From: Atriophallophorus winterbourni
Lineage: Eukaryota > Platyhelminthes > Trematoda > Plagiorchiida > Microphallidae
Length of the DNA stretch: 64,000 nt
Direction: 5' to 3'
Assembly (NCBI GenBank): GCA_013407085.1
Contig: JACCGJ010001616.1
Span: 1-64,000, forward strand
A program made the position numbers and the translations under genes. The notes beneath the pieces are model-generated. The model ran no database searches. It was given only the letters and a program-made list of their open reading frames with translations, and was not told the DNA's origin. This document shows positions 1 through 10,937 of this stretch, piece after piece (the first letter of the stretch is position 1; each line of letters starts with the position of its first letter).

Positions 1-149
1 TTGAGGATGGTGTACATGTTATGTTACCAGCACCACTTGGTGTTTGTTCTACCACAACACTCTAGCCTTTGCACAGCCAAGTGCTACCTACAAGGCAGCA
101 AGGAGTTGGCATAAAAACTCGCTGTGCGCCAGTTATCTACCTACAGGGC

Positions 150-630
150 TTCTCTCCAGAGTTTTTATCAGGGTTTTCTTCCAAAGCCTTTCCCGTAATC
201 GAGTGACCCATATGGCAGTGAGGGATTGGAATCATGGTTTTCCTTCCACTAGATGGATTGCCAGTAGCTGACGAGATCCACCTGCCGTATCAAACTTGTT
301 TTCTATCAGTAAGAGCAGTTTCGCCAGTCTTGTAAAAGCCGAAGTTGTTTTGGATTTGAATGTGACTGCAATCTCAAATTTTCCCATCAAAGTTTGACGT
401 CCCTCTTATTTGCATTGAAATTTTGTGTTATAACTATTTTGATTAACAGAAAATTCGTTTTAACGAATGAAGTTTTCTTGTTCTTCGTCTTCTTCACTCA
501 TGCATGCAAGAAATAAGACTTGGATGTCAGAGGTTTTTTGAAACGCACGATACGTAGGAGCATTTCACAGATAGAAGGTGGCTCATTTCTGCTACTACCT
601 CCGGCTGTGACAACCTTCAAATTTACTGTG
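150..630 (+). repeat. Dispersed repeat, copy 1 (degenerate, interrupted)
   Basis: Bases 205-360 and 536-625 align by eye with 22150-22440 in the same orientation, sharing blocks such as the CTAGATGGA...TGCCA stretch and the TGTGACAACCTT end. The intervening 360-535 is absent from the other copy, so this copy is interrupted. No convincing protein is encoded: the 75-codon frame that crosses it has no family signature. It is probably an untranslated or terminal part of a retroelement, but I cannot name the family. Confidence 0.5.
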
Positions 631-734
631 AGCAAATCGCAATTATATTCCCTGTGTAATAGGCCATCAAAATTGTGGACCATGGATGCACATTAGTAGC
701 ACATGTCTACCATCTTCTTGAACAATTGATATAG

Positions 735-925
735 CCCAATGACTTTACACGAACACGAAAACATTCAGAGGATTCAAGCATTCCGCATTCACTATTGGAT
801 ATACTTCTTAATTTTTTCTTGATAAGAATTTGTTTAACTTGAAAATTTTCGCTCAATAAATTCACACGCCTTGAAACTGTTAAGGTTTTCGCTCCCAAAC
901 TCGATGCGTTTATGGCGAACTAAAC
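735..925 (+). pseudogene. CR1-like reverse transcriptase, C-terminal fragment
   Basis: The + strand reads FTRTRKHSEDSSIPHS followed by an R-C-T core and an FAPKLDAFM end. This is the C-terminal signature of CR1-clade ORF2 proteins (basic TRTR stretch, V/I-R-V/I-C-W-N-LP region, final LD). A better copy lies at 10635-10937 on the - strand (TRTRKHSKALSIPHSRLD, WNILPEE, FAPKLDDF). Here the WN position is a stop and the fragment is only about 60 codons, so it is a dead 5'-truncated insertion. The DNA of 42720-42805 carries the same segment again. Confidence 0.75.
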
Positions 926-1359
926 GGTATGCAAGTCTCCCTATTGATTACCGAGATATTTTATATTGATTTTTATATATTTCATATACCTTGTCATCCT
1001 ATGGTTATTGTTAAGTCTAATGCTTTATATGCCATAAAATTGCCTGAGTTCTGATATTCTGAGATGATGTCTTCATGCTACGCAGCCCCAGAATGACTGA
1101 ACATTCCGTTTCTGAAGTAGCAATCTTTCCTGTTAAACTCACAGCGTTTTGCAGTATTCGTTGAATTGGCGTAAGTTGAAGTCTTGCAGCGTGATAAACG
1201 TTTAGCAAACGAGCGTTTAATTTGATTATTTCGGGGTTCGCGCATGTCCTTCAGATATATATTTGCCAAAATGTCATATACATTATGAATAACGTTGTAC
1301 AAATTCAAAGATACATATTAAATATTAATTAGTAAACAACGTCATAATATTTTGAATAG

Positions 1360-1610
1360 GCCGCAACGAAATCTTTGGAAAACGTCTACACATGCTTAGC
1401 CAAAAACGATCAAGGGAGTTTCAATCGAGGGATTACTTTTCTGCTTGCCCATTCTCCGGGCCCACAAATGTCGTACTGCCCGCAATATGGACGGTGTTCA
1501 GCCATGCTGTCATATGCCGTCGCAAATGTAAACAAGACCGTGATATTTCATCCTGGAAGTTATGAAATACATTGCGCGAAACACTGGGGTATCTCCGCAA
1601 CAATTACAAG
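1360..1610 (+). CDS. Exon A: end of one Ig domain and start of the next
   Basis: Follows an AG at 1358-1359 (preceded by a poor pyrimidine tract) and ends at AAG before GTTGGT. The frame is open from 1360. The translation has the Ig F-strand motif VYTCLAKNDQG, then a cysteine-rich link (SYCPQYGRC) and the B-strand-like SYEIHCAKHW. It is 251 bases long, leaving phase 2, which fits the next exon exactly. An alternative donor is GTAAAA at 1617, which would break the frame with exon B. Confidence 0.55.
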
Positions 1611-4600
1611 GTTGGTAAAATAAAATCTATTGTTGCGAATAATTAGGAAATAAAAAAAGTTCATTTTGGAATAATAACTGCTTATTTGTACGTATATCCA
1701 GGACATACAATTCACGGAGACTTCTAAGCTGTATGCACTAATCGTGTAGGGATAGCAAGATAAGCAGCCACACGCACTTGAAAATGGTGGAAAAATGAAC
1801 AACAAGTTGTGCTTATATGTCCAAGTTCCATTTTAATAAGTGCATTATCTTGTTATAATTCCTCCAGAATCTGTATTGGCTGATTATATGAATTTAAAAG
1901 AATCGTGTGTATTTATGAGCATACAATAATAGATGAAATAATTGATGATCCAAGCCTTGTAAAAACGCCGCACAAAAATTTGCATAAAATTTTTAAACAG
2001 CGAATTTTAACTATATACTTTCGCATTAATGTCAACAAGGAAAATTTAATGGGTACGATGATGTTAAGAACAAGGCTGTAATGACCAGAAAAATTACATT
2101 ATCATCATAAAATGCAGCATTTCATCATTATCAGTTTAGTTCAGTTGATTTGGCATAGCATTTGAATAGCTGATAAACCAAACAAGCGTTCAGGATTTCT
2201 GTCGGTGGAAAGCTCTAAAGGTGCGCCCAATGCTACCAACGTTGGTTCATTGTTTGTGTTATACACGTCGTATGTGATGCTAAGTCAGGTGTTTTCAAAG
2301 GCCGTTTTTCGGTCACAGGTCTTTGCAGCTGTGACTGGGAAAAATAGAAAATGTTTCTCTTCACCAAGCCGATGAGAGTTTAGATATAAAAAATTTGAGC
2401 GTACATTTGAAAGGATGCATTATATAATTGTATTTTCTTTTTTTTTTTTTGATTATATATTTATATATATATTATATATATATATATAGATTATATTATT
2501 ATATATATCATGAAAGGGAATTCAAGGAGCTCAAAAGCGACGAGCTACCGATAAAAACTTTGAACGCAACTTATCATATGCAAAGCCATTAGTTCATCAG
2601 GCAGCTTGCAAAAGCATAAGAAGCGTGGCCTAATATTCAGACGGTTGTGATTTGTCTCGAGCGTCAATGTATTTGAAATGTTGATTGTTCGCAAAAAAAA
2701 ACAAGTTTTGACAACCACCATTGCCTAAGCTTTCCATCTCACATTTTAAATCAATCAAAACAAAAACGAAAAATCAGGTTAATGGATGATGCATAAATAA
2801 TAATATTGATAAAAAATAAACGGTTGTGCCATAGCGAAACATCAAAAATACCGATAGGATGTAAGCATACATTTAACGTTTATCATATGCTTTAAATTCT
2901 TATACGAAACATGAATTTCAAATAATAGATTTAATTAACAAGTAATTTTAATGTTTTTATCCTCGAAGGTTTATTCCATTGTACGTCGATGGAGAATCTC
3001 ATGCAATGAATTTCACCAAAGTTGAATCAAAGCAAGTCGACATTTTCGAATGTAAGAACAGCAACAACGTGAATATTGGTCCAGCGTTGGAAATAATTAA
3101 GATGAAAAGTTCGTCATTTTTGAAATACTATTTACTTTTAGAAAATTAGGAATAAAGTCATACACATATCATTGCCCATTTAGTTCTACAAATTGTACAC
3201 TATATCCCGATATCAAAGGCATATTTGGTGGGCATTTGTACTGTTTTAGAACTCAAATTTCCGATAACATCATAAATTTCTCTCGAATAAAAATCCCCAA
3301 TAGTTCAAACAAAAAGAAATCGACAATCAACTGAATAGAGTATATTTTCAATTCACCAGCGAATCTAAAACACGACACGTTTGCCGTACGACGAGAGAAT
3401 TGTTAAACGGAATATCCGTACATCTGTACATTAGTTGAGTAAGCAAAGACTCATCTAAGACGGTTTGATTCTATCTCGTCGAATTGACAACAGGGATACG
3501 AGTAATAATTTAGGCAGTTCTCAGTTTTATACAAGGTTTCTCACAATAAGCCCCCAACTGTTGTCTGAAATGTCTCGTGAACAGATTAGGCGATTGTAAT
3601 TAAAATCTTTAGATCAAATGTATGCATTTGAATTCGACGAGGTCGTGACCTTTCCTTTACCTGTTTAGCTTCCATATCTGCAAAACCATTTGATGCAAAT
3701 ACGCTCGAAATTAATTATTGATCAACGTTTGACGGTTATGAGATATAATTCATTTTTCTTAAGCTCGTAGCGTGAATAATTTTGATAAATACTGAGAAGG
3801 GATGCCTATCCATTTACAAACATTTCACTGTGAATCACCAAGGATTGACTCAATGTTTTTCGAAAAAATCAAGTCAAATTTCAATCTGATTTACTCCGTG
3901 TAGATTTCAACTAAATTCTCCGGGAGAGTCAATAAATATAACAGAATAATTAATCTAAATTTTAAGAGAACGTAGCGATACTCAAAGCCTTGAATATAAG
4001 TTTAGAAAGTGTACATGCGAGTATATGTTTCAAACAGAAATTCCCTCCTCAAATATTTGCAATTTAGTTTTAAATTGAACGACCCTTAACATTTGTTTCA
4101 CGCTGATAAATCGTTTCTTATATACGTTTCATTAATTCAACGTGACCTTGAAAATTGTTCTGCATAATCGTTGTTTTCTACGTGTGAGGAGCTCATAGCA
4201 TACCAAACTTATTTCCTAACTAAATTGTTTGCTAGTTTCATATAAAAAAGAGAAACATGAACTCCAACAATCAGTAATCACCAATTTTCTAGTCATTAAA
4301 AGTAATTCTGCATATCATATCTGATTAATTTGTATTAGATTTTGAGCACAATAATAGCTTATGTTTTAAATTGAACACATGAACATTTATTTCTTTTCAT
4401 CGTTGCTCGTTTGGCCGCAATTCGCATAATCACACTGAACGTCAGAAGAGACAATTGTGGAGTTCAGCACAAGTTTGAATAGTCTGGGACACGTAGCCGT
4501 TTGCCTCGGACCTGAAAACGTTTACGAATTGATAAAGGCCTCTAATGGTATATGTTCCGGCTTGTACAGCATCGTGTATTATCGTCGTGACAGTGAAGTA

Positions 4601-6126
4601 AGAAATAATAAAGAAATTCCTTGCAACACGCAATGTATCAACCTGGAAAATTTGAAACACGGTGCGTAATTATGTGAAATTGCGTATACTCTGATTTCAT
4701 TTCATAATTGAAATAATAAAAGCACGCGTGTATAACACAATTTACCTATTATTGAGTAAGCATTTGAGTGGATAAACTCAAGTATAAAGAGACGTGATTA
4801 ATTTATAAACGTAATTGCATAGCAGAGGTTATTGATTGATATGGGTATATCTCAGACTCATGTTACTCCTGAATATCTCTTTACTTTGGGCTTAGGGGAT
4901 GAAGTTAAACATTTGCTACGTGCGCAAATAATACTTGATGTCAGAGAAATTTTCACTGAATGGGACAACTCAACATTCTGCGATCCAAACTCAGCTTTAG
5001 CTGTGAATATGTTGCACACCGACTACAAGGCGAAACTAGGAATCGTGAATGTATTCTGACATAGCATTGGAAAATATATATTGATCACCTGCTCGAAGAG
5101 TCAACAGAATTCCCGAAATCTGGCAGCCATGCCGTCAGCATAGTGTATTAGGCAGAGATCACTGCAATGGCTAAGAAGCTTTAACAAACACATCACAACT
5201 CAAGCTTATACAATTAATAATTTATTCACATTGTTCTCACTCGTTATATAATGCCCATATAAGCTGGTGCCAATTGAACCTGCTCTGAAATCAAGCCGCG
5301 ATATCTCAGCCAGTTTTCTACGTGATTAGACGCCACGATGATCTCAATAAGCTGCTAAGCGACAGGATTCATCAGAAATGGGGATCTATTCATTACATTA
5401 TAAGAATTTTGGATTAAACATCTCATCAATGAGGACCATGGTAAGGATACTCAAATCATGTAACTACCTTGTTATATATAGTTTCGTTGATCCTAAACGA
5501 CCTACAGCTCTTACTGTTTCTCCAACATTTCTGTTATCGTTGATACAATGTAAAACTATGTCAAATACAATGTGAATTCAAACGCAGAATAACTTTCGGC
5601 ACAAACGGGCAACCCGCATTGGGAGCGCCACTGGAAGCTACCATAAAACCGTGTGCAACTATTTAATAGATTAACTTATGAGTAATATCGGCTGAATGAA
5701 AAATTTGAGATATTAAATAATCAATTCATGAAGGTTTTAAAAAACAAACCAAGTGCAGAAAACAGATAGATTTTAAGTCAACCGCGAAAGTCAACTAAAA
5801 TAAAACATATGTGTTGTCGTCATATTACACCTTGAACTTAAAATTCTCATCCGGTTTCTTGCTGTTTGCCATCTTCGGGTGATGCAATTCAGTACATATA
5901 TGCTGAGTAACAACTTAAATAACATTGGAATGATAATGATATTTAAATTTGCAACAATATTTTCCCAGGTATTTCTTATGAATTCTACTTGGTTTTGCGA
6001 ATCTACGGATCAATTGGAGCAGAATCAGAAGTCCGAACAGTCGACATCCCTTCACTTGGACTTAGACCAGGGCCCATCGCAGCTATCTGCATCGCGGCGA
6101 GTGTGGCTTTAGCAATCTTATTCTGA
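1360..6126 (+). CDS. Ig-like/fibronectin-III surface protein, spliced, 5' end not identified
   Basis: Four candidate exons join with matching splice phases: 1360-1610 (ends phase 2), 2969-3108 (ends phase 1), 4446-4661 (ends phase 1) and 5969-6126 (stop TGA). Together they give 255 codons including the stop with no internal stop. The product starts inside one Ig domain (VYTCLAKNDQG is a typical F-strand), continues through a second Ig-like region (YEIHCAKHWG ... IFECKNSN as the paired cysteines), then a fibronectin-III domain (YSIVYYRRD ... NLENLKHGISYEFYLVL) and ends in a hydrophobic tail after PGPIAAIC. The tail reaches the stop with no cytoplasmic segment, so a GPI-anchor signal is as likely as a membrane anchor. 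This predicts a cell-surface adhesion or receptor-like protein. A signal peptide and first Ig half must lie upstream or outside the window. A second terminal exon at 48962-49113 (-) and exons at 32-35 kb show a gene family. I do not recognise the gene; expression and exact splice sites are inferred. Confidence 0.55.
2437..2509. repeat. T-tract and AT simple repeat
   Basis: A run of T is followed by mixed (TA)n/TTA repeats. It lies in the large intron between exons A and B of the Ig/FN3 gene. Nothing else is seen in 1620-2960. Confidence 0.9.
2969..3108 (+). CDS. Exon B: second half of Ig-like domain
   Basis: Begins after CTCGAAG and completes the phase-2 codon of exon A as arginine. It translates to FIPLYVDGESHAMNF followed by VDIFECKNSNN, where the FEC cysteine would pair with that of exon A. 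A weak donor AAAA/GTTCGT at 3108 gives phase 1, which suits exon C. The donor is the least certain site in the gene; GTCCAG at 3080 is another phase-1 choice. Confidence 0.45.
3600..3790 (+). repeat. Dispersed intronic repeat, copy 1
   Basis: Shares with 49490-49680 an ordered set of blocks: a CGAC(G/T)AGGTCGTGACCTTT core, a GATGTTCA/TGACGGTTATGAG-like block and GATAAATACTGA near the end. Both copies are on the + strand, although the neighbouring paralogous exons run in opposite directions. This means the similarity is an independent insertion, not shared intron ancestry. No coding capacity. Confidence 0.4.
4446..4661 (+). CDS. Exon C: first two-thirds of fibronectin-III domain
   Basis: Lies between AACGTCAG and the donor G/GTGCGT. 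The translation starts ETIVEFSTSLNSLGH and includes LYSIVYYRRDSEV and CNTQCINLENLKH, which match the C, C' and E strands of a fibronectin-III fold (Y-x-V-x-Y-x-x and the L-x-x-L-x-x-G turn). Two extra cysteines in CNTQC may form a local disulfide. Its phase-1 end makes a glycine with the first two bases of exon D, completing the family's L-x-H-G-x-x-Y-x-F motif across the intron. Confidence 0.65.
4826..5059 (+). other. Open frame inside the last intron, function unclear
   Basis: After a good AG at 4824-4825 an open frame runs 77 codons, including PEYLFTLGLGDEV, ILDVREIFTEWDNSTF and a C-terminal KAKLGIVNVF before TGA. The Y-x-F-x-L-x-x-G and D-V-x-x-x-x-T-x-W patterns are fibronectin-III-like, as if it ended one FN3 domain and began another. 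The entry phase (0) does not match exon C (phase 1), so in this copy it cannot be spliced directly after it. It may be a decayed or alternative exon. Confidence 0.35.
5376..5440 (+). other. Possible 65-bp cassette exon
   Basis: Sits between ATTCATCAG and ATG/GTAAGGAT, the strongest donor of the locus. Read from the ATG it gives GIYSLHYKNFGLNISS. Its length is not a multiple of three and the phase does not fit between exons C and D, so inclusion would shift the frame. It may be a relic exon or a noncoding coincidence. Confidence 0.25.
5969..6126 (+). CDS. Exon D: end of FN3 domain and hydrophobic C-terminus
   Basis: Acceptor TATTTTCCCAG at 5958-5968. The frame reads ISYEFYLVLRIYGS, then SEVRTVDIPSLG, then PGPIAAICIAASVALAILF and TGA. 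The first part is the F-G strand region of a fibronectin-III domain; the last 20 residues are strongly hydrophobic and end at the stop, which suits a GPI-attachment signal or a tail anchor. The exon at 48962-49113 on the - strand has the same phase, the same TVDIP and the same PGPIAAICIA, with different flanking residues. Confidence 0.7.
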
Positions 6127-6899
6127 AAACATCTACTCAGTGCAATCGGAAGGTTGTGAATTTAATTCGCAATCTTTCGGACCAAACCGACTCAGCATGT
6201 ACCAATGTAATTATGAAACTCGTGATGTCAGTCATGCCCATGTACAAAATCCGTTACAACAATTCGCGAGCCCAGACTTCGATATTTATTGCAAGATAAA
6301 CATTTGTACGCTCAATTTAATTTGATTTCAAATTAAATACAATGGGCTTTCATCTTTGCTAATTCCGCTGGATCAATACACAACTACATTTGAAAATGCA
6401 ATTTTTCTTTATTTCAAACAACACTGAAAATGTAGTTTTTAAATGGTGAATTAGAAGATGATCTATTCGCTGTTTATTGAGGCAATGTTGTGTCTGATTT
6501 TTCTGTTGGTCAATGTTTGAAGGATTTCGCATCATTACACTCAGAGTAATTGCAAGATAGGGTAAAAAAATTTTTCATGTATCACAGGTTAGATTCATAG
6601 TGGATAAATACCGGAAGTGAGTTACCAGAATGCGTTACAGAACTCACGGTTCATCTGGTTTTGTGTATATTGGTAATGTCTACGTACATGATTAACTGAT
6701 TTTCAAAACCACACAGTGTGGTTTGCTCTAAGATTTCTGAGACAGGCGGACATACAGAGCGGTTATTCGCCAGTATACGATAGAATCAAGAGCCTACCAA
6801 CGTGACAACCGTGTTTCACTGTACATTGATAAACTGTCATTGGTTTAATTAACGCAGAACCTGAACGTTGACGTGTTAATAAATTTTCGCGAAACAATT

Positions 6900-7400
6900 T
6901 TTGCTGTCCACCATTTAGCCTGCTACGTAACAGTCAAGCATGTCGTGCTTTTCCGCACGCATCCATCTGAAGGATCTAAGATACAGCAGCTGTTCGGTAA
7001 ATTGAATTTTGAGGCAAAAAGCCATCTACAATACTAATGAAGATGCGCCTCCTATTACGGACGTCGCACATGGGCGAGTGAGTTATTTGAAAACTTGAGC
7101 CGGTCCCTGATTACGTGAAAGCTATATTGGTTGCTGCCTTATCACTCCAGTATCTTAATCGGCGGAATTGCCGAAAGCATCACAGAACGCATTTGGGCAA
7201 CGAAGGTATGACAGAAATGCAGACCTACTGGCTACGTTTGCAGCTTTACGCAATGAGGTCGAAAGACTCACGCTCAACCGTATGCCACGTTTACCCGCCC
7301 AATACCGAAAACGCTCGAGTAGCCATACTTGGTTACCCGTTTACCTTGAACACCGGAAATACGGTGATGATGAACAAACCTCAAGAATGTGTTAAAAGAT
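6900..7400 (+). pseudogene. Ty3/gypsy-like gag fragment, frameshifted
   Basis: Reading across + frames gives SEGSKIQQLFGKLNFEAK (about 6970-7020), then ASELFENLSRSL, PDYVKAILVAALS and, from 7168, a frame with FAALRNEVERL and RMPRLPAQYRKRSSS. This order is typical of flatworm gypsy gag: the QQLF-ELxxxxxxPSQLLxxM helix, LFxxRLPxxVxxILAA, an ALRxEVxxL coiled stretch and a basic arginine/serine tail. At least two frameshifts separate the pieces and no zinc knuckle is readable. A broken pol of the same superfamily lies at 51700-53300, but they are too far apart to be one insertion. Confidence 0.55.
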
Positions 7401-7529
7401 TACGAGTTCGAGTTTCGAGGAATACGGAGTTATACCAATGGAAACAAACTAGACATGAAAAACCGAAAATAATAATCAATTTCCTAACATTTATTGGAAC
7501 CAGGACTGCTAAGTAGATATATTCGGAAT

Positions 7530-8279
7530 CAGGGTTTCTAGTTATTTGCCGTTATCAGGTGTATAGAGTAAGATTAGTTTCAGTGTGAGCTGAAACAGTG
7601 TATTAATGTTAAAGATTTGTATACATGATCACCAATGTTGCATAAGGTTTGTTCAATGAAACACGATGTTCAAACACGGAATCACATAGTGATTCCTTGT
7701 CACGCTCTAAAGGCGCTTATGGTTGACCAAAGTGATGTGTAGCTCACATCCATCGAAATTTCTTAACACTACCAGTATCTGGCTGCTTGCAGTCATCAGG
7801 TGGAGACAGTAAGATTAGGTTCAGTGAGCCCTGAAATATTTGATAAATGTTAAACATGTGTATAATATAATGTCACTGTTACATATGGTTTTTACAACGG
7901 TACCTGATGTATAAACACGGATTAACATTGTAATTTGTGGTTCAGCACTCAAGGCTCTTTTGGTTGACCGAAATGATTTGTTCCTGACATACTTGAAATA
8001 ACATTTCAATACGGGTTCTAACTGTTTGCCTTTTATCAAGTGCAGACAGTTTCATCAGTTCTGGTGAGTTTGAATGAGTGGACAAATATTAAACAAGTTT
8101 ATTCTTAAATTTCACTGTTGCACAGAGTTGGTACAGCCAACCACCATGTTAAAAACACAGATTTACATATTGATTTGCGGTCGAGGACTCAAGGCGCTTA
8201 TGAATGACTACAGAGATCTGTCGCTCTCAAACTGTGAAAGTACACCCCACTACCGGTTTCTAGCTGTTTGACGTCATCT
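7530..8279 (+). repeat. 240-bp satellite, three copies plus a partial fourth
   Basis: A block of the form GGTTTCTAGCTGTTTGCC recurs at about 7534, 7772, 8012 and 8252 (spacing 238-240 bases). Each copy also has ATCAGGTG(C/T)A...AGA, a GTTAAA(C/G)A...TGTATA block, CACTGTTGCA, AACACGGATTNACAT and CTCAAGGCGCTTATGGTTGAC in order. Divergence between copies is considerable, so it is an old tandem expansion. The last copy breaks off where the RTE remnant begins. Short frames inside it have no meaning. Confidence 0.85.
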
Positions 8280-10620
8280 CTTGCGAAAGCCATATTGAGA
8301 TTCGGAGTAAATTCTATCAGCTAAAACTTGTAGCCGGATATGTAAGACTTTAGCAAACAATTTGCCTACAACATCCAGAAGGGACATTTCTCTGTAATTG
8401 TTGTAGTCGCATCTCTCACCCTTATTCTATAATAGCGTGATGAAATTTGTGTATTTTATCTCTTGTGAGAACCCCCAAATACTGCCAGCATTAAAGGAGC
8501 AAATGGTGAAGTGTCTGCAATAATGCTGCTCTACCGCATTTGATGAGCTGAGGTGAAATTCCGTCCTCACCTGGTCCCTCCAATTCGCTAAGTGGTCGAA
8601 TGCCCTATTGTGGTCATCAAAATTAGGTGGGGTATCTTGATATTCTGTGGTCGTCAACCGCTCGACATTTTCAAGTGCATGCTGTAAAACCGTACTGTAT
8701 CTGGAGTAGAGAGAAGAGACGTGCTCTACCCATCTTTCACTATGTTGAGTTTTGTCGAAAATCAGGTTACCAGATACAGACTTAATAAAGCTATTTCAAG
8801 TTTGTTTGGGCCAATGGCTTTCCTTATCCCATAAAAATTTGCAGTATCAGCAGCTTCTTGGTTATTGAGGCTAATTTCCATCCAATAGTTGTTTGCTTAT
8901 CGCCTTGCAGTCTGCTGGACCTTATTTCTAGCTTCTCTTAGGAATCGTAGGTTTTATCCGTTGGCATACCTTAGAACAACAAGGATTTTGTGCGTTTCCC
9001 ATCAAACACAACAGTCATCTCAGAAGCTTTTGCTTCCAACCAGTGGCTCGTTTGAGCTTTTTTCGGACGGGAAGTGGTAAACGGGACTCGCCACATTCAG
9101 CGTTTTATCGATTCCCACATTCATAAATCTGATTTAAGTGGAGTTTTCATGTTGAAATCGGCTGTGAAGACTATTGCAAATCTCCCAGTTAGATTAGTTT
9201 CGCACATGCGAGTGACGTATATCCTAGAATTAGCAGACAATTTGGTGCGGTGGAATCTCGTGTGAAGGAGCTTCAGTTTTGCACCAACCAATAAATGGTC
9301 AGTGTCGAAGTCTGCGCTTTGATATTATCTGGTATGGAGCACGTTTTCTATATTCCTTACCAAGAATAAGATCAATCTAAAGTCAATGCTAATAGCAAGG
9401 TTTTTTGCAAGAGGTTTTATGCTCAGGTTTTGTTTGAAAGTATGTGTTACTGACACAAAGATTGAACTGTATGCACATTTCAGAAGCCGTTGTCCATTTC
9501 CAATTATTTAACCTACACATAACCTCCTAAAACAGTTTTGTCAAGACTTGTATTCTGAACCAACTCTGACATTGCAATCACCCTTAACCACTACACATTT
9601 ATTCTGCGGCACGTTTTGGAGGACAGTTTCGAGGTTATCATAAGAAGCGTCATTTTTAGCAGGGGTCGCAGAAAGCGTCTGTGCATAAACGTTGAACAAC
9701 GTAATGGTACACTGCACATTTAAAGTCCAAATCCGTTCGCTACCACTGCTGCTCGGTTGTGTTGCTCTTAATATGTCATTTCGGACGGCAAAATAAACAT
9801 CATGCATTCGAGGCTCACCGGAACCTCTTCCTTCACAGAAGAATGTGTAATCTCTTTCTGATAGCTTATAAGTGTCTGGCAATCGCTTTTTTGCGTAGCA
9901 GACACGTCGACATTCAGCCTCTTCATCTCATTGTTAATTGCGGTTGAGTTTCTCACGCCTCTAATTTTCGAGACTTCGTCATAAAATTCACGAAGCATTG
10001 AACAGACTTTCCAGGTTCCGAGTTCCAGAACTCAAAATTGATTGCTTAGTATTTCGATTTGCTGAAGCGGAAAAATACATATTGTTTGTCGGTAGTGTCC
10101 TAATCCCCATGCACTCAATGATGATAGCAGACCGTGGCAAGACGGCGCCTTATTGAATGGAGGCTGCACAGCCTGAGGTTGGCGGTAGCCGTCTAATGAG
10201 ACCTAAAACTCTCTCCCACTTTGAAACGAAGCCCCAGGCTCCTAGTTCCTCGCCAATCGAGCCATAGTTTTTAACCGGTTCCTGTTGCTTTCCTTATTAT
10301 TCTCAGTAGAAGCGTAATAAAGTGTCCTCTCCATTGGTGCTTTGTGATGTAAGCTAGGGCAGTTTAATATTGATAACTAGCTGTTGCCTATGAAGCAAAT
10401 GCTCCCTCTTCGCGGCAACCCATGAACAAATGAACAGCTAGGCTGATACGTTTTGACAATAATGCCTCCGCTGGAGCTGACAGGACGGAGTTAAACAAAA
10501 TTCAGACAGCCCAACGGGACTCCGGCTCCGGATTTTTCCCCAAGATTAGGTGCTGAAGCTTTTTCCCTGATTGGATTTAGCCACGAGGCAGTGGAGGTTC
10601 AAGAAAAGGATTTTTCTTTC
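8279..10620 (-). mobile_element. RTE-clade non-LTR retrotransposon remnant
   Basis: Read on the - strand this holds, in order, a GC-richer 5' leader (about 10620-10040), an AP-endonuclease domain (10035-9541), a decayed linker (9540-8660) and the start of the reverse transcriptase (8660-8279, ISPQLIKCG, LHHLLL, YREMSLLDVVGKLFAKVL, ESQYGFRKR). This is the layout of SR2-type RTE elements of schistosomes. It breaks inside the RT domain at the border of the 240-bp satellite, so catalytic RT motifs are missing. Many stops and frameshifts show it is dead. At least five other RTE pieces occur in the window. Confidence 0.75.
9541..10035 (-). pseudogene. RTE endonuclease domain (EEP fold), frameshifted
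   Basis: One frame gives LGTWKVCSMLREFY and MKRLNVDVSATQKSD, the N-terminal motif where intact copies have LQETRL; a shift then leads to LPDTYKLSERDYTFF, GVGFAV-like VYFAVRND, TLFNVYAQTLS and VVVKGDCNVRVG, where intact copies have GDFNARVG. The E of the LQE motif is K here and the F-N-A of the catalytic GDFNA motif is altered to C-N-V. The enzyme would nick target DNA for reverse transcription; this copy has lost key residues and is inactive. Confidence 0.75.
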
Positions 10621-10634
10621 AAAAATCAATAGGT

Positions 10635-10937
10635 TTACCCACATAGCGCGTGGTTAATCATGAAATCATCGAGCTTGGGAGCGAAAACCTCAACAGATTC
10701 CGAGCGTATGATTTCTTCAGGCAAAATGTTCCAAGTGAAACAAATTCTTACCGAGAAAACATTACGACATATATCCAATCGAGAATGCGGAATGCTTAAA
10801 GCCTTTGAATGTTTTCGTGTTCGAGTAAAACCATTGGGCTTTAGCAAGTAGTTCTCATTATGCAGTGAACAGCGTTTTGCAAACTGAACAACTCTATTAT
10901 TATTACTGCCTTTTCTCTCGTCGGAAGTCCTTCCCAA
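10635..10937 (-). pseudogene. CR1-like ORF2, C-terminal 100 codons
   Basis: An uninterrupted - strand frame ends with the CR1 C-terminal signature: NNRVVQFAKRCSLHNENY, FTRTRKHSKALSIPHSRLD, SVRICFTWNILPEEI and VFAPKLDDFMINH. This region follows the RT/thumb in CR1-clade ORF2 and is what a 5'-truncated insertion retains. Flanking upstream sequence (10940-11200) no longer reads as RT. It is the reference copy for the fragments at 735-925 (+) and 42720-42805 (-). Confidence 0.8.

Noticed and set aside
7115..7516. 133-codon frame as a gene of its own
   Set aside because: Only short parts in alternating frames resemble gypsy gag; the long frame itself is not the ancestral one throughout.
8540..8585. 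Hammerhead-like TTGATGAGCTGAGG...GAAATTCCGTC on the + strand
   Set aside because: It is the antisense of the RTE coding segment ISPQLIKCG; the first core base is U rather than C and stem II does not pair properly.
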